Part shown: positions 1-5,878 of the stretch, piece by piece | How positions within the stretch are numbered: the first letter of the stretch is position 1 | How the letters are laid out: each line of letters opens with the position of its first letter | Origin: Anaeroplasma bactoclasticum | Lineage (GTDB): Bacteria > Bacillota_I > Bacilli_A > Acholeplasmatales > Anaeroplasmataceae | Reading direction: 5' to 3' | Assembly (NCBI RefSeq): GCF_003550015.1 | Contig: NZ_QXEV01000002.1 | Location: forward strand, 62,001 to 126,000 | Length of the DNA: 64,000 bases | The notes under the pieces: generated by a model | Seen by the model: the letters and a program-made list of their open reading frames with translations, nothing else | The model's database searches: none | What the model was told of the DNA's origin: nothing | Program-made: the position numbers and the translations under genes

Positions 1-239
1 TTCATAAGATTAAAAGATATCAGTGTAAAAATCCTACATTAAGAATTTATTCCTTTAGTGGTGAAGATGACAGAACAACTAAAGGTGAAAAGGGATTGAG
101 GGATACAATGAAGACCTTAATCAGAGCTGGTTATGTGGATTTAAAATATAAAACATATCCTCATATGAAGCATGAAATTTTAATGGAAGATGATCATAAG
201 ATGGTTATTGATGATATTTTAAAATTTTTTGCAGAATAA
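1..239 (+). CDS. alpha/beta hydrolase, C-terminal fragment
   Basis: The window opens inside a gene; the reading frame with first full codon at base 3 runs without a stop to TAA at 237-239. The 78 visible residues contain SFSGEDDRTTKGEKG and later YPHMKHEILME, which match the C-terminal part of serine aminopeptidase/monoacylglycerol-lipase-type hydrolases (family S33-like), where the Asp and the His of the catalytic triad lie. The His in MKHEI is the likely catalytic His. The nucleophile Ser lies outside the window, so substrate cannot be judged. A terminator follows directly. Confidence 0.7.
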   Translation, partial: HKIKRYQCKNPTLRIYSFSGEDDRTTKGEKGLRDTMKTLIRAGYVDLKYKTYPHMKHEILMEDDHKMVIDDILKFFAE

Positions 240-247
240 TAAAAAGT

Positions 248-280
248 GAAATTCTAGGGTTCCCTAGAGTTTCTTTTTTT
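248..280 (+). terminator. intrinsic terminator of the hydrolase gene
   Basis: Twelve-base stem (248-259 with 262-273, one G-U pair) closed by a two-base loop and followed by seven T residues at 274-280. It lies nine bases after the hydrolase stop codon. Confidence 0.85.
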
Positions 281-289
281 ACTTCATTG

Positions 290-298
290 TGATACAAT
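290..298 (+). promoter_or_regulatory. putative extended -10 promoter for relQ
   Basis: TGATACAAT (TG-n-TACAAT) lies 18 bases before the GTG start of the alarmone synthetase gene. No good -35 box is visible at 16-18 bases upstream, so the call rests on the extended -10 only. Confidence 0.4.
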
Positions 299-315
299 GA
301 AATGGGTGATGAAAT

Positions 316-1014
316 GTGATCTTACAAAAGAATGCTAGACCCAATCTAGACGACATGGTAAGCGAGCTTCAAAGCATGACAGAGGAAGACCGCGAATTGA
401 TTGGCGAATATTTAAAAATTGAAAAGTGCTATCGATATGCATTAAGAGAAATGTCTGCAAGATTAGAAAATCTAGATGACAATTGCTCCTTGCATTTTGC
501 ACATAACCCTATTCATCATATAGAATCTAGAGTTAAAACTCCAGCTGCTATTATAGAAAAAATCCATAGAAGAGGTTATCCTGTTACTATGGAGGTTTTA
601 AAAGAAAAAATATATGATATTGCTGGTATGCGTGTAATCTGTAATTATATTAATGATATTTATCAGATTGTAACGATGATGAAGCAGCAAAAGGATTTAA
701 AAATCAAAATCAGCAAGGATTACATCCGTAATCCAAAGCCAACGGGGTATCGTTCCTTACATATCGTATTTGAAATGGCGATTTATGTTGACAATATACA
801 GGTTTATGTCCCAATTGAAATTCAATTTAGAACAATTGCGATGGATATGTGGGCATCCTTAGAGCATGAGTTACGTTATAAATCTCCAGGATATGAATTT
901 TCAGACGAGGATAAGGATAACCTTAAATTATATTCCGATCAATTATATCAGATAGATTTAAGTATGCAGAAGATGTATATTACTAAAATTATCGAGGAAG
1001 AAGAAAATGATTGA
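316..1014 (+). CDS. relQ: small alarmone synthetase, GTP pyrophosphokinase (RelQ type)
   Basis: Makes (p)ppGpp by moving pyrophosphate from ATP to GTP or GDP. The 232-residue protein has only the synthetase (RelA_SpoT) domain and no HD hydrolase domain, the size and layout of RelQ/SasB proteins. Visible signature stretches are RVKTPAAIIEKI (about residue 72), YDIAGMRVIC (about 100), NPKPTGYRSLHI (about 140) and EIQFRTIAMDMWASLEHE (about 170), which include the conserved E-x-Q-x-R and Y-R-S-x-H motifs. It starts with GTG, preceded by GGGTGAT. Its last codons overlap the start of map by 8 bases, so the two are probably co-transcribed and translationally coupled. RelP is an alternative name for a sister family; RelQ is preferred by length and by the C-terminal helix. 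Confidence 0.85.
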   Translation: MILQKNARPNLDDMVSELQSMTEEDRELIGEYLKIEKCYRYALREMSARLENLDDNCSLHFAHNPIHHIESRVKTPAAIIEKIHRRGYPVTMEVLKEKIYDIAGMRVICNYINDIYQIVTMMKQQKDLKIKISKDYIRNPKPTGYRSLHIVFEMAIYVDNIQVYVPIEIQFRTIAMDMWASLEHELRYKSPGYEFSDEDKDNLKLYSDQLYQIDLSMQKMYITKIIEEEEND

Positions 1015-1828
1015 TTATAAGAAGAATTATGAAGAAAATGTAGAAAAATATAAAAAGATGGGTTATGAGGTACCAAAGCCTGATATGATTAAAACTGAGG
1101 CAGATATTGAAGGTATTAGAAGAGCTGGTGTCATCAATAATTTGGTTTTAGATGAGGTGGCAAAGCATATCCATGCTGGTATGTCTACAGAAGAAATTAA
1201 TACGATTGTACACGAAAAAACATTAGAGCTTGGTGGAATTCCTGCACCACTTAATTATGAAGGATTCCCAAAGAGTGTATGTACATCGATTAATGATGCA
1301 GTATGTCATGGTATTCCTGACCCTACTGTAATATTAAAAGAAGGCGACATTATTAATGTTGACTGTACTACAATTTATGAAGGATATTATGCAGATGCAT
1401 CTCGTATGTTTATTATTGGTGAGGCATCCGCTACAGCTAAGGATTTGGTTAAAGTAGCTAAGGAATCCTTAGATTTAGCATTTAAGGGTATAAAGCCTTA
1501 TTCTCATTTAAGAGATATTGGCGCAATTATTGAAAAATATGTTAAGTCTCATGGCTATAGCGTAGTACATGAAATTGGTGGTCATGGTGTTGGTATTGAT
1601 TTCCATGAGGATCCATTTATTTATCATTATGGTAAAAAGGGTACTGGTATGGTTTTATTCCCAGGTATGGTATTCACTATTGAACCAATGGTAAATGAAG
1701 GCTCTAGAGGTGTATTTATTGATTCTAGCAATGATTGGACAATTTATACAGATGATGGCGGATTATCTGCACAGTGGGAATATACCATTGTAGTAACAAT
1801 GGATGGACTTGAGATTTTAGCAAGCTAG
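1007..1828 (+). CDS. map: methionine aminopeptidase, type I
   Basis: Removes the initiator methionine from nascent proteins in the cytosol. All five metal ligands of the family are visible: Asp119, Asp130, His193, Glu226 and Glu258, plus His101 in CHGIP. At 273 residues it is longer than the usual 250 because of an N-terminal extension of about 25 residues (EENVEKYKKMGYEVPKP), which lacks the Cys motif of the zinc-finger-extended type Ic enzymes. It overlaps relQ by 8 bases and is followed 10 bases later by cca. Its ribosome site, GAGGAAGAAGAAA, lies within the end of relQ. Confidence 0.95.
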   Translation: MIDYKKNYEENVEKYKKMGYEVPKPDMIKTEADIEGIRRAGVINNLVLDEVAKHIHAGMSTEEINTIVHEKTLELGGIPAPLNYEGFPKSVCTSINDAVCHGIPDPTVILKEGDIINVDCTTIYEGYYADASRMFIIGEASATAKDLVKVAKESLDLAFKGIKPYSHLRDIGAIIEKYVKSHGYSVVHEIGGHGVGIDFHEDPFIYHYGKKGTGMVLFPGMVFTIEPMVNEGSRGVFIDSSNDWTIYTDDGGLSAQWEYTIVVTMDGLEILAS

Positions 1829-1838
1829 GAGTGATATT

Positions 1839-3143
1839 TTGGATTCTTTTGAAATTAACCCAAATATCCTATATGCGATTTCATTACTAGAAAGTCATGG
1901 TTATCAGGCTTATTTAGTTGGTGGTGCTGTAAGAGATTTCTTATTAGATTTAGAGGTATCAGATTATGATATTGCAACCAATGCCACATTAGATCAAGCT
2001 ATAGAGGTATTTAAGGAATTCAAATGTAAAAAGTATATATCCAAAAATATAACAATAGGTGTGAAATTAAATCACACCTATTTTGAGCTTTCAAGCTTCA
2101 AGGGTTCTACTATAGAAGAGGATTTATCCAATAGAGATTTTACAGTAAATTCTATGGCATATCATCCAAAGTATGGGCTAATAGATCCATATCATGGATT
2201 AAGTGATTTAGTTTCTAAAAGACTAAAAACAGTTAAGGATATAGAAGAAGTATTTACCTATGATCCAAATAGAATTTTAAGAGCAATAAGATTTCATGCA
2301 ACAAGAGGGCTAATACCTACTTTAGAATTAAAGATGGGTATAAATAAATATTCTTATTTATTAAATGAAATAAAGAGTGAAAGAGTAGGAAAGGAAATAG
2401 ATCCTATTTTACTTACGGAGACTCCATCATTCTATATAAGAGAATATATTAGCGTATTTTCTACTCTTTTCCCTGAACTTGGAAAATGTATAGATTTTGA
2501 CCAAAAATGCCCAAAATGGCATAATTTAGATGTCTTATCTCATATCCTAAAGGTATTAGATTCAACAAAATGTGATTTAACTTTACGCTATGCTGCATTC
2601 TTCCATGATATCGCTAAGCCTATGAGCTATTTTTTAGATGATAAGGGTGTTGGGCATTTTTATGGTCATGCTATAAAATCCGAAGAATACGCTAGAGTAA
2701 TGCTAGAAAAATATACATATAATCATCATTTTATTGATAGGGTATGTCATTTAATTTATTATCATGATTATCCTATAGAGGATACAGATAAGAGTGTATT
2801 AGATTTTTTATATAAATTTGGTATAAAGGATTTAGATTTATATTTAGGCTTAAAAAGAGCGGATATCTTAGGACAAAACCCTGATCTTTATTATAGGTTA
2901 GATAAAATAGATTCTATTCAAGAAAGAATTAAAAGATTACTAGAAGAAGAAAGAATTATAACCTATAAGAATTTAAAAATTAATGGGGATATATTGCAAG
3001 GGCTTGGATATGAAGCAGAAGAAATAGGTAAAGCTTTAAGAATTATTTTAAATAAAGTAATCAAACGAGAATTAAAAAATGATGAAAAGAAGCTTTATAA
3101 TTATGCTTGTGAGCTTAAATATCACCTAAATGAGATAGAGTAA
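1839..3143 (+). CDS. cca: CCA tRNA nucleotidyltransferase with HD domain
   Basis: Adds or repairs the CCA end of tRNA. The class II nucleotidyltransferase core is clear: YLVGGAVRDFLL (about residue 25), the metal-binding SDYDIAT (about 40) and the NRDFTVNSMAY motif (about 98). A C-terminal HD-type domain is marked by YAAFFHDIAKP (about 250), with further His residues downstream (YYHD). The 434-residue length fits this HD-containing subgroup. The chosen start is a TTG codon, the only one well placed behind TAGGAGTGATATT; an ATG is not available nearby. It follows map by 10 bases and likely belongs to the same transcript. Confidence 0.9.
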   Translation: MDSFEINPNILYAISLLESHGYQAYLVGGAVRDFLLDLEVSDYDIATNATLDQAIEVFKEFKCKKYISKNITIGVKLNHTYFELSSFKGSTIEEDLSNRDFTVNSMAYHPKYGLIDPYHGLSDLVSKRLKTVKDIEEVFTYDPNRILRAIRFHATRGLIPTLELKMGINKYSYLLNEIKSERVGKEIDPILLTETPSFYIREYISVFSTLFPELGKCIDFDQKCPKWHNLDVLSHILKVLDSTKCDLTLRYAAFFHDIAKPMSYFLDDKGVGHFYGHAIKSEEYARVMLEKYTYNHHFIDRVCHLIYYHDYPIEDTDKSVLDFLYKFGIKDLDLYLGLKRADILGQNPDLYYRLDKIDSIQERIKRLLEEERIITYKNLKINGDILQGLGYEAEEIGKALRIILNKVIKRELKNDEKKLYNYACELKYHLNEIE

Positions 3144-3195
3144 TTACACACTTTGGCCTATTTTGTGTTATTGGATTATTTTGGTACGATTTTTC

Positions 3196-3223
3196 TTGAC
3201 AGGGGGGTCCCCTGTGATAAAAT
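3196..3223 (+). promoter_or_regulatory. sigma-A-type promoter with palindromic spacer
   Basis: TTGACA (3196-3201) and TAAAAT (3218-3223) are separated by 16 bases. The bases 3199-3215 form a near-perfect palindrome (ACAGGGG, three bases, CCCCTGT) that covers the -35 box end and the spacer, so a regulator could bind on the promoter itself. It drives the riboswitch leader and the zinc-ribbon membrane protein gene. Confidence 0.8.
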
Positions 3224-3248
3224 ATAGATGAATTAAATAATACTCTTT

Positions 3249-3334
3249 AAAAGGGAGTAGGTGCCCAAGTAGTTTGGGTATATATATCGTCAAGACGGGA
3301 AACCCGGTATATATTTAAAAATCGAGACTTTTAC
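3249..3334 (+). ncRNA. yybP-ykoY-type (manganese) riboswitch aptamer
   Basis: The leader starts with AAAAGGGAGTAGG (3249-3261), the conserved L1 signature of yybP-ykoY RNAs, and ends with CGAGACTTTT, which closes P1 by pairing CTTTT (3328-3332) with AAAAG (3249-3253). In between are a CCCAA/TTGGG arm, a long arm with ATATAT/TATATA pairing, and the CGTCAAGACGGGAAACCCGG stretch expected for the second conserved loop. The family senses Mn2+ and usually turns genes on. The 3' strand of P1 overlaps the 5' strand of the terminator just downstream, so folding of one excludes the other. The assignment is from recalled consensus, not from a covariance search. Confidence 0.72.
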
Positions 3335-3365
3335 AAAATACCTTTTGTAAGAGTCTTATTTTTTT
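3326..3365 (+). terminator. riboswitch-controlled intrinsic terminator
   Basis: A 13-base stem (3326-3338 with 3343-3355, one G-U pair) with loop TACC and the T-rich tail 3356-3365. Its left arm contains the bases that close P1 of the upstream aptamer, which is the arrangement of an ON switch: ligand-bound P1 prevents the terminator. Confidence 0.85.
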
Positions 3366-3416
3366 CAAATATATATTTGGGAGGTATAAGCGACAATTAT
3401 ATTTCGGAGGTTTAAT

Positions 3417-3962
3417 ATGGAAAGAAAGTATGTAAACGAAGAAAAATATCAAAAAGCAATTAAGATATTAAAGATTGTAAGAATTATCTTATTAGTCTTA
3501 GGTGTATCTTTACTTGCTGGAGGAATTGTTTTGATGGTTTTAGGCTTTAATCAAGAGCCAAAGAATACTCAAACCCCAGATGAATTTATGATGGGCATGA
3601 ACTCAAGTAATAGAACATCTACTCCTAGTTTTAATCTTGGAATGATTATGGGAGGAGCATTCATGATTGGAATTGGAATGATGTTAACATTTGCTGGAGG
3701 AGTAGCTCTATCCGTAATCATCCATAGAAGAGAAATTACGGGCTTTATGGTTTCTCAAAGTGAACCAATTGTTCGTGAGGGGTATCAGGCTTACAAAGAA
3801 ACAATTCAAGAAGTAATTCATGATACTGCAGTAACTATAAACTCTGCTAAAGGAGAGAGGGTAGAGGATCCAGATAAGGATCATAAATTTTGTAAGTACT
3901 GTGGTAATGTGCTAGAAAATGATGCAGTATTCTGCGAATTTTGTGGCAAAAAATTAAATTAA
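3417..3962 (+). CDS. two-helix membrane protein with C-terminal zinc ribbon
   Basis: Unrecognised 181-residue protein. It has two hydrophobic segments, at about residues 22-44 (IVRIILLVLGVSLLAGGIVL) and about 74-104 (a Met- and Gly-rich stretch), joined by a short loop with many Met residues (FMMGMN). The C-terminal 30 residues form a CxxC...CxxC zinc ribbon (CKYCGN, CEFCGKKL). The start is the ATG behind TTCGGAGGTTTAAT. The gene stands alone behind a manganese-type riboswitch, which usually controls Mn2+ exporters or TerC/UPF0016 proteins; this protein belongs to none of these. A role in metal or membrane stress is inference from the leader only. Confidence 0.75.
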   Translation: MERKYVNEEKYQKAIKILKIVRIILLVLGVSLLAGGIVLMVLGFNQEPKNTQTPDEFMMGMNSSNRTSTPSFNLGMIMGGAFMIGIGMMLTFAGGVALSVIIHRREITGFMVSQSEPIVREGYQAYKETIQEVIHDTAVTINSAKGERVEDPDKDHKFCKYCGNVLENDAVFCEFCGKKLN

Positions 3963-4048
3963 GTTATCTATAGTATTAAAAGATCCTTTTATTTATCTTT
4001 TATGGGATTAGATGACAAGAGTTATAGTTTGTGAAATTAAGATAGAAA

Positions 4049-4083
4049 AAAGGTTGGCAAAATTTCTTGCCAACCTTTGTTTT
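4049..4083 (+). terminator. bidirectional intrinsic terminator
   Basis: Twelve-base stem AAAGGTTGGCAA (4049-4060) with TTGCCAACCTTT (4067-4078), followed by TTTGTTTTC; six A residues precede the left arm, so it can also stop minus-strand transcripts. It ends the zinc-ribbon gene and faces tRNA-Lys. Confidence 0.85.
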
Positions 4084-4150
4084 CTATATCTAAAAGGAGA
4101 GTTATAAAAATAAAAAAAATGGTTTTGTTGAACCATTCTTTTAAAAGAAC

Positions 4151-4226
4151 TGGTGGACTGTTAGGGACTCGAACCCTAGACCCACTGATTAAGAGTCAGT
4201 TGCTCTACCAACTGAGCTAACAGTCC
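4151..4226 (-). tRNA. tRNA-Lys (anticodon CTT)
   Basis: Minus-strand cloverleaf of 76 bases. The acceptor stem GGACTGT pairs with ACAGTCC, the discriminator is A and CCA is encoded (4151-4153). The D arm has GCTCAGTTGGTAGAGC, the anticodon loop is CTCTTAA with CTT at the anticodon position, and the T arm is GGGTTCGAGTCCC. Confidence 0.97.
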
Positions 4227-4259
4227 ATATTTTGTCGCTTACATGCGACTGCAGTAACA

Positions 4260-4287
4260 ATTATACCAAAATATTTTTCCTTGTCAA
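4260..4287 (-). promoter_or_regulatory. promoter of tRNA-Lys
   Basis: On the minus strand TTGACA (4287-4282) and TATAAT (4265-4260) are 16 bases apart, with TGG directly before the -10 box. This consensus promoter lies 34 bases before the tRNA. A short hairpin, GTCGC/GCGAC, lies in the leader between them. Confidence 0.9.
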
Positions 4288-4479
4288 CAACTATTTTATG
4301 TTTTTTAAAATTTTTTTTGGTACCCGCTTGTGGAGTTGCACCACACTAGTCTAAATAGCGGATATGCGTCAGTATAAGTAAAAGTTTTTAAGGTCATTTA
4401 GATACTGAAAAGAATTGGACCCGGCAGATAAATAAGAGTTTATAGTCTTCTAGATCTAGCAAAGATTGGACTTTCGCTT
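4288..4479. other. unassigned region between tRNA-Lys and the small peptide gene
   Basis: No open frame of note on either strand. It contains a few possible stems (CCGCT with AGCGG around a TGTGG/CCACA hairpin near 4324-4361, and a TCAGTAT/ATACTGA pair near 4370-4410) and a palindromic CTAGATCTAG. On the minus strand it would be the 3' untranslated part of the peptide transcript. I compared it with tmRNA, RNase P RNA, SRP RNA and 6S RNA signatures and could not match any. Confidence 0.4.
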
Positions 4480-4557
4480 TTATAACTGCTGATCATTTGG
4501 GCAAACAAACCATTCAGCGAAGCATTTAGCGACTGCCTTCAAAAGTTTTAATAACAT
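4480..4557 (-). CDS. 25-residue cationic amphipathic peptide (small ORF)
   Basis: A minus-strand ORF of 25 codons begins with ATG at 4557, ten bases after a very strong ribosome site (GGAGGTG, 4574-4568), and ends TAA at 4480. The peptide begins MLLKLLKAVAKCFAEW, which would form a positively charged amphipathic helix; it has two Cys (residues 12 and 19) and a polar, Pro-containing tail (CPNDQQL). It has no export signal. A promoter and a structured leader precede it. Function unknown. By character it could be a membrane-active peptide, a type I toxin, or a pheromone precursor; no processing or partner gene is nearby. The call rests on the ribosome site, promoter and composition only. Confidence 0.5.
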   Translation of the reverse strand: MLLKLLKAVAKCFAEWFVCPNDQQL

Positions 4558-4592
4558 ATTATATGTTCACCTCCAATAATTTGTATATAAAA

Positions 4593-4627
4593 TCAGAAGT
4601 GATACTTCAGGGGTATCACCTCTGAAG
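4593..4627 (-). promoter_or_regulatory. switchable hairpins in the leader of the small peptide gene
   Basis: Bases 4593-4605 can pair with 4613-4625 (13 pairs including one G-U in the minus-strand RNA). Alternatively CTTCAG (4605-4610, plus strand) can pair with CTGAAG (4622-4627). The two stems share bases and exclude each other. The minus-strand sequence inside contains AGAGGTGAT, resembling the real ribosome site downstream. It is also present in inverted form upstream of mnmA but ahead of that gene's promoter. Confidence 0.5.
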
Positions 4628-4634
4628 GAATATT

Positions 4635-4663
4635 ATTGTAAACTATTTTCATGAAAAAGTAAA
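4635..4663 (-). promoter_or_regulatory. promoter of the small peptide gene
   Basis: On the minus strand TTTACT (4663-4658) and TACAAT (4640-4635) are 17 bases apart. The transcript would start near 4628, giving a leader of about 70 bases before the peptide ATG. Confidence 0.55.
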
Positions 4664-4715
4664 GTGTTTTTTCAAAATTTTTCAAAAAGTTTTCATAGAT
4701 AATGTAAATCGCTTA

Positions 4716-4724
4716 TGCTATAAT
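4716..4724 (+). promoter_or_regulatory. extended -10 promoter of mnmA
   Basis: TGCTATAAT (TG-n-TATAAT) lies 27 bases before the mnmA start. No convincing -35 box is present, which is usual for extended -10 promoters. It points away from the small peptide promoter about 60 bases upstream. Confidence 0.6.
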
Positions 4725-4750
4725 GTATCCGAAAAGAGTGGTGTTGAATC

Positions 4751-5878
4751 ATGAAGGTAATTTTAGGCCTTTCTGGAGGAGTAGATTCCTCTGTTGCTTT
4801 AAAGCTTTTAAAAGATCAAGGATATGATGTTGAAGCCATGTTTATGAGAAACTGGGATTCAGCAACAAATAATGATATATTAGGTAATCCAGATATCAAT
4901 GATGATGTATGTCCACAGGAGAAGGATTTTCAAGATGCCAAGAAGGTTGCAGATCAAATTGGAGTTAAGCTTAACCGAATTGATTTCATTGAAGAGTATT
5001 GGGATACAGTATTTACTTACTTTTTAAATGAATATAAATCTGGTAGAACTCCAAACCCAGATATCATGTGTAATAAATATATTAAGTTTAATGCATTCCT
5101 TAAACATGCTTCCACCTTAGGTGCAGATTATATTGCGATGGGACATTATGCAAGAGTAAGACATGAAAAGGATAAGAGCTATTTATTAAGAGGAGTGGAT
5201 TCGAATAAGGATCAAAGCTATTTCTTATGTCAAATATCTCAAAGCCAGCTAAGGCATGCCTTATTCCCTGTTGGAGATTTAACAAAACAAGAGGTTAGAA
5301 AAATTGCTAAGGATGCGAACCTTTGGACTGCGGATAAAAAGGATTCTACAGGAATCTGTTTTATTGGAGAAAGAAATTTCCATCAATTCTTAAAGAATTA
5401 TTTACCAAGTAAGCCAGGAGAAATGGTTACTCTTGATGGTAAGGTAGTTGGCCATCATGATGGATTAATGTATTATACTATAGGTCAAAGAAAGGGCCTT
5501 GGTATTGGTGGAAGCCATGACTTTGATAATGCTGCATGGTTTGTTTGTGGTAAGGATTTAGAAAAGAATCAGCTAATTGTTGGCCAAGGCCATGATTCTG
5601 AATATTTAATTTCTAACCGCTGTATCGCAACAGATTGTAATTGGATTTGTGATATTCCTGAAGATGGTAAGGCATATACTGCAAAATTTAGATACCGCTC
5701 TTTGGATAATCCAATCACATTAAAGAAGCTTGATGGTAATAGAATTGAGGTATTCTATCCAGAGGGAGTACGTGCAGTTACTCCAGGACAGGCTGTTGTT
5801 GTTTATGATGGTGAGGTTTGCTTAGGCGGAGCTATCATAGACAGTGTATATATGAATCAAGAAAGAAGAAAGTATTAA
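4751..5878 (+). CDS. mnmA: tRNA-specific 2-thiouridylase
   Basis: Adds sulfur to uridine 34 of Lys, Glu and Gln tRNAs, using ATP and a sulfur relay from a cysteine desulfurase. The PP-loop SGGVDSS is at residues 8-14. The two catalytic cysteines are visible: Cys107 in PDIMCNKYIKF and Cys203 in DSTGICFIGERNF. The length, 375 residues, is typical. Start ATG lies behind GAGTGGTG. The stop codon overlaps the start of recD2 (TAATG), so the two are translationally coupled. No desulfurase gene is adjacent. Confidence 0.97.
   Translation: MKVILGLSGGVDSSVALKLLKDQGYDVEAMFMRNWDSATNNDILGNPDINDDVCPQEKDFQDAKKVADQIGVKLNRIDFIEEYWDTVFTYFLNEYKSGRTPNPDIMCNKYIKFNAFLKHASTLGADYIAMGHYARVRHEKDKSYLLRGVDSNKDQSYFLCQISQSQLRHALFPVGDLTKQEVRKIAKDANLWTADKKDSTGICFIGERNFHQFLKNYLPSKPGEMVTLDGKVVGHHDGLMYYTIGQRKGLGIGGSHDFDNAAWFVCGKDLEKNQLIVGQGHDSEYLISNRCIATDCNWICDIPEDGKAYTAKFRYRSLDNPITLKKLDGNRIEVFYPEGVRAVTPGQAVVVYDGEVCLGGAIIDSVYMNQERRKY

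Noticed and set aside
4288-4479. Possible tmRNA, RNase P RNA, SRP RNA or 6S RNA next to tRNA-Lys
   Set aside because: No tag frame, no T-arm, no RNase P core, no SRP GGAA tetraloop motif and no long 6S-type hairpin could be found on either strand.
4480-4557. Small peptide as an AgrD autoinducer precursor
   Set aside because: Charge pattern after the Cys is not acidic as in AgrD, and no agrB, agrC or agrA lies in the window.
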